Below, in pieces: positions 22,614 to 32,868 of a DNA stretch of 64,000 bases. The notes beneath the pieces are model-generated. The model was given only the letters and a program-made list of their open reading frames with translations, was not told where the DNA came from and did not search any database. Numbering within the stretch: position 1 is the first letter of the stretch; the number at the start of each line of letters is the position of its first letter. Made by a program: the position numbers and the translations under genes. This stretch comes from Rhexocercosporidium sp. MPI-PUGE-AT-0058 (Eukaryota > Ascomycota > Leotiomycetes > Helotiales): positions 558,001 to 622,000 of the forward strand of contig JAGTJL010000002.1 in the NCBI GenBank assembly GCA_020746875.1, given 5' to 3'.

Positions 22614-25467
22614 ATAGACACCTCGTATCTTACATAGGCAGTCAGATTGTCAATTAGAGCTAGCTAGCTTTTTCTTTTGTTATTATGACAGCATGATGGG
22701 CAGGAGGATGGCATGGCATATTCTGTTCATTGGCGCGAGGGGGTATATTGTTGTTTTCTCTGGCATTGGTATTCATTCACGATCACAGGGCGTGACAGTC
22801 ATCGACGAATTTGATTTCATTCTTCTGATATTTGGGGCTGGGGTAATGGATCATTGGAATTGAAGGAAGGGTGGCAGGGCTCATTAGGCATCTACTCTCT
22901 GTCTTCCTTCTCATGTTTCCGTTTCAGTATCCTTTGATATAGCTGGCTGCTGGCATGGGAAATCCAGCATCTTGTATAATACTCTCCGGATTGTGAGGTA
23001 CGTACTCTATCGACCCCTGAATCCTCCCCAGCATTCCCAGCATTCCCTACATCCTTTAGGCTCGGTTACTAGTTCAAGATGGTGGACAATTGGTATCGTA
23101 CGTATGACCCCACCCCCATCACTCCTCCCCAAGCCGAGATGGTTCTCTCACTACTCATCTGAAAGCATCCTGGATGGACAACCACAGCATGGCTTTCTGG
23201 ACCTTGACTATGGATCTCTGGACCTGGATTTTTCTGGATACTGGACCCTCATCCCTTCCCCCTTTCCCTTTCCCTCTTCCTTCCTTCCCCCTCCCCTTTC
23301 CCTCTTACTGCTTTTTATTCTTGGTAGCTTTTGAGTCAATACGATACTTTATAAACAATATCTTCTTAATGCCTGAATGTGACTGTTATCTGCTTGTCCC
23401 TGCTAGTTTCCATTCAGCAACTGATGTGAGAGTATTATACGAGGGCAACGTGAGTTTCGGCCGGGTTTTTTTGGCTTCAATACGGAATTGCCTTTCAGCT
23501 CAACTAAATTATCAAATCGCTGCAATTGCGTGCAAAACCATGTTCCTCTCCGTCAGAGCAGCCACGAACTCTGACTATCACTAATCCAGGATCAAGTACG
23601 CTGCGGAACGCATGGGTCAAGTCTTTGCATATTGAAGCGCATATTTACAGCCTCAGTTTAATCAATAAACTCAGCAAAATAGTCTTACATAGTCGTCATC
23701 GCTTACCCTACTGTCACAGAAACCTGCTTCATTTCATCCTTGTCTTTTGAATATATTTGATCTACTCTTAGGAGATCTGGCTATGCCGCAAGCAATGTCG
23801 GCACAACTCAGCGAGACCTAAACTCCTGGATTGCAGAAGTGGGAAGGCTGTGTCGTCTGTCTCTTCATGACGGAGGAGTGCGGGAACTCAAGACGCTCTA
23901 CACTTCGAACAGTATTATGGATCAGTTGAAAACAGAACTCAAGACTGCCAGTCTGCAATCGGTAAGGACCTGTGGAGTAAAGATCTCATTGGGGGGACTA
24001 GCACTGAAGGGTAAGTAATCCAGCTCTAGAGCGAGCTTCATTCTTGCTGACCCTATTTTAATGCTAATAGTGGTTATGCTCAGTCGACTCGGGCTGGCCT
24101 CGGGTGAGTATAATATAGCACATACTAAACTTGCTTGAGCGGCATTGTCGCAGAAGAAGTCCCGCTAGCTATTTAACTTAATGGGGAGGCTGAAGGCGCA
24201 ATTCGACGCTTCGAGCTTCGAGACGGCGATCTGACAAACAATCAAGGGGCCAGGTATCTCCGAGACAGATCCGTTCAATTTCGGCGTCGAGCAAGGGTAC
24301 AGGACCTAAGTGTTTTGTCGTTAGATCTCGGAGCCGCACTGTTGTTATATCATTAAGTCCCGACAGGACCTGCTTGTCACCAAGTGAAAATACCACAGAC
24401 CAGACGCCAACATCAGCCTAGTCTAAGGAAGCAAAGAACACATTTTCTGTGGAGCTGAGTTACTTGGGGCATGATTTCCCTTCGAGCAGCCTAGTCAGGA
24501 GATGAGGCTGTGACCCTACACATCTGCTTTCGAGAGCCGACCTGCGTTTATGACCATTTATGCTTGTAGCTAGACTAGAGGACAAAAATCAAGCTCTGAT
24601 CCAGTTCATTTTTAGCCACAACGAGCAAAAGCAATACCAGAAGTATGCCACTCATAGGTCCAGGTGCTTCCGTCTACGATTTGGCTCCGAATCAGATCGT
24701 ATAGACATTGATCGAGCAATCACTTCCTGTAGGAGTGGTCCGAAGCTTGAGAATACGACATTCGAGAACTTGGACATCAATTTGCGGGTTACACTATCAC
24801 AAGTTACTACTTAGCTGCCCGAGAGGCTCAATCTCGTATATGCACCCGACTTCGAAGTAGGTTCTGTTGAAACATTAGATGAGGCTTTCATCCAAGATCA
24901 ACGCGAAGAGGAAAGCTCAAAGATGATGATGTCTCCGGTATCTATTTACTTCTTCAAAAGTACCAGACCTGATTTGTTGTATCACGCTCTCCCTTTAGTT
25001 TTTTACGCAGTTTTGCAGAACAAGGGCTGTTGTGCATGCCACGTTGGCTTCTGTACACGTGCTTGTTCTATACATAGATCTCTTCTTGGTGCTCAAATAA
25101 AATGGGAAAGAAAACTGCTGCACCAACAGGAGTAGGTAGTGGCTTGACGCCATCCTCAATATAGCTTAGCTCGTGTCCACATTCGAAAGCCAGCTGGACC
25201 TCCCGCAAGCAGCGCCCGCGGTTGGTGCCTAACTATCCAGCCTTATCTCATGTTGTTGACCTCACAACTTTGAAGTCCACCTTTGCCTTGGTGTCGATAT
25301 CTGTGAGCAGACAAGTATTTGGCCCTTCTGAGTTCACTGAAACAATCACCAGAACCCAGCCAAACAAACATTTGGAGCAGGAAAGCAAATCTTAAGCACC
25401 ATTCGCGTATCGCTTGCCTGACAACTCAATTTTGGCGGCCGCTTGTCCGAACATCTTAGTTCTCGAA
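22614..25467. other. Long gene-poor region with possible coding relics
   Basis: No complete gene is supported. A plus-strand frame at about 23782-24012 reads like real protein (TTQRDLNSWIAEVGRLCRL, then ELKTLYTSNSIMDQLKTEL) and ends at a GTAAGT donor, with two more small exon-like pieces to about 24165. A minus-strand 72-residue frame lies at 24178-24396. Both could be remnants of an accessory gene upstream of the NLR. The 22614-23300 part is 3' region of the preceding gene, with CT-rich low complexity at about 23250-23320. Confidence 0.35.
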
Positions 25468-28400
25468 ATGGATGGTCTTAGTGGAGCCGCAAGTATCATT
25501 GCCGTGATTGACATCTCTGCAAAGATCTTCGAATTGTGTCAGACATATGTTTCGGCCGTAAAGGAAGCCAGGAAGGATATTCAGCGCCTCCGAAATGGGG
25601 TAACATCTCTCCAAGATGTCCTGACTGATGTGAATGACCTAGCTGAAGACCCGAGCTCATCTAGAAGGTCAATTTTCAGCCATCTCAATCAGCATGACGG
25701 CCCTTTGCAGCAGTGCGAGAGAGACTTGAGAAGACTATTGGCACAGCTGGAACCTGGCGATGGAGAGACCAGGATGAGGCTTTTCGGTTTACGAGCGTTG
25801 AAGTGGCCCTTCTCAAGCAAGGATATTGACAAACGCCTTCAAGTCATCAATGAGCATAAAGCAACATTCACTCTGGCGTTGACATCTGACAATTTGTAAG
25901 CTTTGTATCATGGTGATCCTGTGATTGAAGTTAATAATTATTAGTGTTCTTACTCGCTCTATCAAAGATGATATATCAAGTTTGGGAGATGGTCTAGCGA
26001 ACTTACAAATCGAACAGAAGGCACAGGCGATGGTTGAAAACCAACAGAAAATCCGTCGTTGGCTGTCGTCGCCAGATCCGTCTTCCAACCACAACGCTGC
26101 TTGCAAAGCACGTCAAGCAACTACAGGGGAATGGTTTCTGAAGAGCGATGAGTTTGAGAGATGGAAAATGGCTTCAAGATCTTTTCTCTGGCTTTACGGT
26201 ATCCGTAAGTAATCGATCAAACTACGCTATGAATCGCTAATCAAGATTTTTTCTTTTTAGCTGGCTGTGGGAAAAGTGTCCTTTGGTAATGACTTGACAC
26301 AAATAATTACTTGGAACTTTACTAATGATATTCGCAGCTCTACAGCTATTGAAGCAGTCAAGTCTCAAAATAAGTCTGAGCCTAGCGTGGCAATTGCCTA
26401 CTTTTACTTCGACTTCAACGATACCGAGAAGCAGAAGCACGACAAATTTATGCATTCGCTAATCGAGCAGTTAGCCTGGCAGTCGGCGAAGGCTTTTGCT
26501 TGTCTAGAATCGCTCTTTGCTCGCTGTCAGGATGGGATGCAGCAGCCTTCCCAAGATGCCCTTGAGGTTACATTGCAGAAAATGTTGATTGAATTTGGGG
26601 AGACATTCCTTATTTTTGATGCTTTGGACGAATGCAAAGAAAGAGAAGGACTCCTACATCTGCTCGGAAACTTTAAATCCTGGGAGGCAGTAAATCTGCA
26701 TATTCTTGTCACAAGCCGGAAAGAGCGAGATATCGAAGAATCTCTCGAATCAGTAGCCACCAACAAAATCTGCCTTCAGAGTGCTCTCGTTGATGTTGAT
26801 ATCAGTACCTACATTTCCGAAGGGCTTCAGAACGACTCGAGACTGAAGCGGTGGCCTACTAATGTACGAGGAGAGATTGAAAGCACTCTAATGAAAGGAG
26901 CACAAGGAATGTACGTCGAAATTCCTGCTATTGGATATACTCTGAAATATCTAACATGATTTTCCAGGTTTCGTTGGGTTGTATGTCAACTAGACGTATT
27001 ACGGAAATGTTTGAATATAGGCACTCTTCGGAGAGCGCTAAATTCTCTACCGAAAACCCTGGATGATACATATGCTCGTATACTACTCAGCATTGATGAG
27101 GACTACAGTCAAGATGCATTCCGAATCCTCCAATGGCTGGTATACTCGGCTCGTCCACTTCGTATGGAAGAGATGGTGGAAGTTCTCGCTATCGATACCA
27201 AACAGTCACAATTCAATCCCGAAAACCGACTCCCTGATCCAAGAGATTTGTTAACCATATGCTCCAGCTTGGTAACAACTATAGCAACGACGACTGTAGG
27301 TCGTAATGGAGTTTCTCAGGAGATAATAGAGCTCAGGCTAGCTCATTTCTCTGTCAAAGAATACTTGATCTCTGATCGCATTCGTACTGGAGAAGCTTTC
27401 CGGTATGATATACAATCAGGAGGAGAGGAAGAAATTGCACAATCTTGTCTCCAGTACCTTCTTCATTTTGAAAGGGTTGTACTCAGGTCAGGGAACTTAG
27501 CCACATTTCCGCTAGCACCATACGCAGCGCAATATTGGTGTCGTCATTTCCGAGCGACAAAAGATTCCGATCAAGCGAGCAAACGCGTTATGCAACTCTT
27601 ACAAGGAAAGGCTTTTCAGAACTGGATTCGGCTCTATGACCCAGACTCGCCATTGGGTAGAATACAAAGGACTAGAAATATCGCCACAATTGCTCCTCCA
27701 TTATATTATGCATCAAAAGAAGGTTTATTTAGGCCAGTTTCGATTTTAATTGAGAAAGGGGCTAATATGAATACTCGCGGCGGCGTCTATGGACATGCAC
27801 TTACAGCAGCTTCAGCTTCAGGTCACGAGGCAGTCGTAGCACTTCTAATCGAGAAAGGAGCTAATGTAAATGCTCGCGACGACGGCAATTACGGGACTGC
27901 ACTTACAGCAGCTTCAGCTTCAGGTCACGAGGCAATTGTAGCACTTCTAATCGAGAAAGGGGCCGATATAAATACTCATAACGGCCGCTACTACGGGATT
28001 GCACTTCAAGCAGCTTCAGTTGAAGGTCACGAGGCAATCGTAGCACTTCTAATCGAGAAAGGAGCTGATGTAAATGCTCGCGGCGGCAGCGATTACGGGA
28101 CTGCACTTACAGCAGCTTCAGATAAAGGTCACGAAGCAATCGTAGCACTTCTAATCGAGAAAGGAGCTGATGTAAATGCTCGCGGCGGCAGCAATTACGA
28201 GAATGCACTTCAAGCAGCTTCAGCTTCAGGTCACGAGGCAATCGTAGCACTTCTAATCGAAAAGGGGGCTAATGTGAATGCTCACGGCGGCGACCATTAC
28301 GGGACTGCACTTACAGCAGCTTCAGCTTCAGCTTCAAGTCACGAGGCAATCGTAGCACTTCTAATCGAGAAAGGAGCTGATGTAAATGCTCGCGGCGGCG

Positions 28401-29044
28401 ACCATTACGGGACTGCACTTACAGCAGCTTCAGCTTCATGTCACGAAGCAATTGTAGCACTTCTAATCGAGAAAGGAGCTGATGTGAATGCTCGCGGCGG
28501 CAGTTACGAGACTGCACTTCAAATAGCTTCAGCTACAGGTGACGGGGCAGTTATAACACTTCTAATCGAAAAGGGGGCGAATGTGAATGCTTGTGGTGGC
28601 TATTACGGGACTGCACTTCAAGCAGCTTCATTTGAAGGTCACGAGGCAGTCGTAGCACTTCTAATCGAGGAAGGAGCTGATATAAATGCTCGCGGCGGCA
28701 AGTACGAGACTGCACTTCAAGCAGCTTCATTTGAAGGTCACGAGGCAGTCGTAGCACTTCTAATCGAGAAAGGAGCTGATGTAAATGCTCGCGGCGGCGG
28801 CGGCGATTACGGGACTGCACTTACAGCAGCTTCAGCTAAAGGTCGCAAAGCAATTGTAGCACTTCTAATCGAGAAAGGAGCTGATGTAAATGCTCGCGGC
28901 GGCGGCGGCTATTACGGGACTGCACTTACAGCAGCTTCAGCTTCAGGTCACGAGGCAGTCGTAGCACTTCTAATCGAGAAAGGAGCTGATGTAATGCTCG
29001 CGGCGGCAAGTACGAGACTGCACTTCAAAAGCAGGTTTAGTTGA
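25468..29044 (+). CDS. NACHT-ankyrin NOD-like receptor (STAND protein)
   Basis: Five exons (25468-25895, 25945-26204, 26261-26285, 26338-26910, 26968-29044) are all in phase and encode 1120 residues. Residues 1-140 form the helical N-terminal domain found in many fungal NLRs (MDGLSGAASIIAVIDISAKI). The P-loop GIPGCGKSVL (about 229-238) is assembled across the 25-base third exon. The Walker B motif is LIFDALDECKE near residue 330. Then come the NACHT-associated segments (FRWVVCQLDVLRKCL, SLPKTLDDTYARIL, LAHFSVKEYLIS). From residue 673 thirteen ankyrin repeats follow. Such STAND proteins sense ligands through their repeats and oligomerise to trigger incompatibility or defence responses. The reading frame ends early in repeat 13 through loss of one base (about 28991), and a further homologous stretch lies beyond the stop. 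Whether this truncation is natural or a sequencing slip is open. Confidence 0.88.
27701..29044 (+). repeat. Ankyrin repeat array, 13 units, highly homogenised
   Basis: Units of 33-36 codons follow the pattern LxAASxxGHEAxVALLIEKGADVNARGGxxYGTA. The nucleotide core encoding HEA(I/V)VALLIEKGA is almost invariant, whereas the positions after LTAAS or LQAAS (ASG, VEG, DKG, FEG, AKG, ASC) and the residues after NARGG (SD, SN, DH, S, GGD, GGY) vary. One unit has an extra Ser-Ala pair in its first helix. The pattern of a near-identical backbone with variable surface positions is that of fungal NLR repeats under concerted evolution. Confidence 0.9.
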
Positions 29045-29140
29045 AGGCCACGAGGCAGTCGTAGCACTTTTAATCGAGAAAGGGGCTATGGAAGTAGCTT
29101 CAGCTGAAAGCCACGAGGCGGTCGTATCGCTATAATAAAA
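29045..29140 (+). repeat. Ankyrin repeat remnant beyond the NLR stop
   Basis: The sequence just after the NLR stop is still clearly homologous to the array (GGCCACGAGGCAGTCGTAGC at about 29045, then a second degenerate GAGGCGGTCGTATC at about 29115) but is out of frame with the ORF and ends in stops. It represents at least one and a half further repeats removed from the protein by the frameshift at about 28991. Confidence 0.75.
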
Positions 29141-30831
29141 GAGGGGAAATGGCGAGGTTTATGCTGGAAGTGAGATTGGTGATGGGACGTGGGAGGGCAG
29201 AGGACTTACTTGTATGAGAAAGCTTAGGCCTTCCGTTTCTTCTTCTTCTGTCAGTTGAGGAGATGGTTGTCTTCGGTAGGATTACACCGCGAAAAACAGA
29301 TTCGATTTTGGAGCTCGTTGTATATGGACTCAGTGTATCTACGTATGTTTGTTCGCGGAAAATGAGGAAGTTAATTCTTGTTCTGGACTTGTACTTTGTG
29401 CTCTAAGCTCGTGCGAGCCGTGATTGGAGAAGTGGTCATATATCGCTGCTGTGGAGGTTGAATAAAGAAGATGAAGGAGGGATATCTAGGCCAGGACTTG
29501 AGTACGGTGTAGTAGCTATTAGACTTCTTGATTCGAAACATGGTCTGTTTGTTGAAATTCTGGGGGATGGAGGAAAAAGCTGATGCAGGGGAATCTGATT
29601 CTGGACTTGAACTTGGAGATTTGTATGGATGTATATTGGAAGAGAGCGATCGCTTGCGATACTTTCCGGTGGGAAGTGATGAGTACACTGTGCTCAGCGG
29701 TGTTCTCGGGGCTTGTTTTTCTGCTTGCTCGGAAATTCGACTTGGTATTCGGTAGGTTTACCGGCATGATATCAGGAATGAGACTAAGGATTGTACGGTT
29801 GTGGAGATGAGAATATATGTGAGTGAAAGAGAATAAAATAAAGGTACTAATTCTCTTTTCAACTTGATGTGATTAGTGGGCTACTTCCTGATACAGTCTG
29901 TGTCGTGACACTGCTAAGGGAGCGACGGAGATAGCGACCTTGGGACCGTCAACAGTCGAGGACTCGTTAAGCGAGATTTGCTAGTTTGATCTAGGCTGCT
30001 TTTCATTCACGGCCAGCCTACCGTGGGAAGTTAATCACACAAGATCATACAGTATACACACTACCTGGGGTTATTTTGGTTCTGAGTAGTCGTTGTATGT
30101 GAATAGGATGGAATTACTGCTTTAAGGTGATATACATTACGCTGCTCGGGCATCTAAACCCCCGGAGAAGACCCATAAATTCAGGATCAATTTTCCTTTC
30201 GCTGTTTCCATTTTAGTTTACGGACTGACAAACTGCTGCTTTAATTCGAGCCGGGGGTGAGCATAACGGATCAGAGCCTAAGCAGAGTCAAACAACCTGA
30301 GGTCGCATCATCTCGCCTGAGCGCGCACTTAGTCCGCCTGTACACTATTAATGTGAAATCTAATCTGGCTTGTTGTGTGCTCGGCTGTAGCTTTCTTATC
30401 AGATTTTGGCGGGGCATCAGTTTCAGCTCTCTTACAGGATTTTTTTCTAGAGGTTTTTGGATCCCTTCTTCAAATAGCACGTAACTCGAAGTACAGAAGG
30501 GAGGGTGACTTTACAACAATTTTCTAGTTTTGGGACGCTTATAACACAGATACATTTCAGGGATTTGTATATGTTGTTTCTGTAAGGAGCTTACGGAGGC
30601 GATGACCGCACAGCGAGCTTGCAACTTGTCTTGAATCGGCTGATGGATTATGAGGATGTAACTTGTAACATATTCCGCGCCTGGTCCCTTCTCTTCCCCA
30701 CCCCATTCGATTGCCTTTCTGTGTCTCCCAAACCCGCTGTTCCAATTTTGTTATCTTCTGCTTGTGGTCTCTTTCCTGTCTTCTGCCGATCCTCCTTTCT
30801 ACCGAAGCAAAGGTCTCTATTGAATCCTAAC
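29141..30831. other. Intergenic region
   Basis: Short open frames exist on both strands (for example 29519-29767 and 29528-29755) but overlap each other and show no domain or splice structure. No gene is supported. Confidence 0.45.
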
Positions 30832-31347
30832 TCAAGAGCCTCCCCGCTTCTTCGCTTTCTTGCATCGAAGCTTCCCTTGAGAACGGCCACCCGGCTGCCT
30901 AAGTGCAGACTTAGACCATACTTCTCCAATACCATTGAACGGTCCCTCCACAGGTTCCTGGTTTTCCCACATTGCAAAAGGAATGTGGTTCTGAGTACTG
31001 TAATGTCCTGGATGAACGTGGGATTGTTGGTCGCAGGACCACCCAATGGTGGCAGACGAGTACTGCATCTGATCTTCGTGACTGAGATGCATTTGATCTT
31101 GTCCAATTATTTGAGTGGTATTCTCTGGAGCTGTGCCGAGCATGTCTTCGGAATCTGAGATCTCGAGTTCCGAGATGTAGGTTGCAGTGAACGGGAAGCT
31201 GAATAGTGGTGCGACCAGTTCTTTGATTACTTTTGCCTTTTCGATAGCGTCCACTCTTTTATTCCTTGTAGTTGGTTCTTGTTGGGCAAAGCAGTGATCT
31301 CCCATCTGACCAAGTACTTGGTATTCGTTCTTGGACTGCTGAGCCAT
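30832..31347 (-). CDS. Hypothetical small protein
   Basis: A minus-strand frame from an ATG at 31347 encodes 171 hydrophilic residues (MAQQSKNEYQVLGQMGDHCF...). It has an acidic middle (ISELEISDSEDML), His/Gln-rich stretches and a basic C-terminus (LRCKKAKKRGGS). The composition is more protein-like than the overlapping plus-strand frame at 30619-31158. There is no domain, and no homologue is recognised. It may be lineage-specific or spurious. The frame continues 40 codons upstream without another ATG except a GTG-type start. Confidence 0.35.
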   Translation of the reverse strand: MAQQSKNEYQVLGQMGDHCFAQQEPTTRNKRVDAIEKAKVIKELVAPLFSFPFTATYISELEISDSEDMLGTAPENTTQIIGQDQMHLSHEDQMQYSSATIGWSCDQQSHVHPGHYSTQNHIPFAMWENQEPVEGPFNGIGEVWSKSALRQPGGRSQGKLRCKKAKKRGGS

Positions 31348-32868
31348 GAGGTTGGGAGTACGCGAGACGTAGCTTGGCAGATGGTTTGACTGTAAATTCC
31401 TACTACCTGGATATGACAAGTAGAGTATTGCTCTGAGAAATACAGAATTAGAAGGGAAATATACCATTCATATATGGTTTGTTCATCAACCCCACCTGTT
31501 AGCGTTGTAAAGTTAGACTTTCAACTTGCATGTCTTCTAATCCTTGGAGTTCATGAACATGTCAAACTTGTGACTACTTATCAACTAAGCAATACTGAGA
31601 ATTTGTGAAGGCAGTCTCACGAAAGTCCATTGTGGTTTTGACGATTCATGACGGAAGCTGTACAAAAAGCACTGTACTGTAAATTTCGGCATTGCAGAAT
31701 TAGCAGAAGCACGCCGTAGCGAAATCCTTGAAATTTACAAGGTTCTTTCAGGAAACACCACTTCGCCCCCATTCCTGCATTGAGCCCTCATGGATTTTGA
31801 TTTTTGAGGATGTATCTTCTCCCCTTAGCAGTGAACAAGTTTGGCTGGACATTAATTTAACAAAAAACATTTAGTCCAGCCCGAAAAGACTCCTTGCTGA
31901 AAGTTTCGTCGTGAACTTTAAGAACCCTCTCAGATGTATGCTATTCCCTTTCAATGACCGCACTTATGCGCATTGAATACACGTTTATGGGGAACTCGGG
32001 TATGAAGAGGACCATAGAGTTGCAGGTAAGACATTTCGGTAATCACGAGAGTATGCGAGACCTAGTCCGCATATTTGCAGGCCATATGAAAAGAGCGATA
32101 TGTTGGCACATCGAGAGGAACCTGCGCTCAATAGGATACATTGCCAGGTCAGGCTGACGCGGTATTCGGTTCAAGGATCGAGCAAAGCCTCGCATTGTTA
32201 AAGGGCAGGAAGGAGCAAGCTACCGGCGTGAAACAGGGCAACTTTGCTTTCAAAGGGGTGACTTTTCGTGCGACACTCTTTCTTTAGTGCCATGTGCCTT
32301 GGAGGTAGCTCCGAGGGACTTAAGACTTCAGCTCTGTGAACCAAAGGCGGAAGTTTCTATTTTGTGCCTAAAAATGGTAAACCAACCAATAGTAGGTGGG
32401 ATTTCAAACCATCACCTTGACGTTCGTGGTAGGACGACTTTTCGGCAAACTAGTCCCTGCTATGACGAACACCCTCCAGGACTAGGACGAATTGTTTTTC
32501 AAGATGAACTACTCCCAAGGGCGGTGGCTGAAAGGACGCCCTTCCATGATACGACGATAAACTGCCACGTCTGCCCTGACAGATTCGGGCGTGGTTGATT
32601 GCCAATCAGGGTATGTTTCCTCCTCGCGGTTACACAAGGGGCGTGTTAAGCGAAAGGTCGCAGCGAACATACGATCCTTCGGTGCATCTCAGCGTCTATT
32701 ATTCTGTGCCCTCTACCGGGTCCCAGGTACAAATGTTACCAGCTCCGCGTTGAATTATTCGTTGTTTCTGAGCAAGGAATTTGTGTGCACTTCACTACTG
32801 CGTTACTGCCCGATCTCTCTTGATTGTGTACTCTGTTCACAGAATCTTTGATCCCAAGCTCGAACATG
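31348..32868. other. Intergenic region
   Basis: This is gene-poor DNA upstream of the Clr5-domain gene. The short frames (31954-32157, 32287-32598, 32591-32851) lack domains and splice context. An isolated CTCAATAG octamer at about 32129 is at background frequency. Confidence 0.45.

Noticed and set aside
27903..28820. Minus-strand frames inside the ankyrin array
   Set aside because: They repeat with the period of the ankyrin units and are antisense shadows of the NLR.
27701..29044. Regular repeats considered as a CRISPR-like or satellite array
   Set aside because: The period of about 99-108 bases is fully explained by ankyrin codons in an open frame, and the host is a eukaryote.
30619..31158. 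179-codon plus-strand frame
   Set aside because: It overlaps the minus-strand frame at 30832-31347, has Cys/Leu/Pro-rich unstructured composition and no splice or domain evidence.
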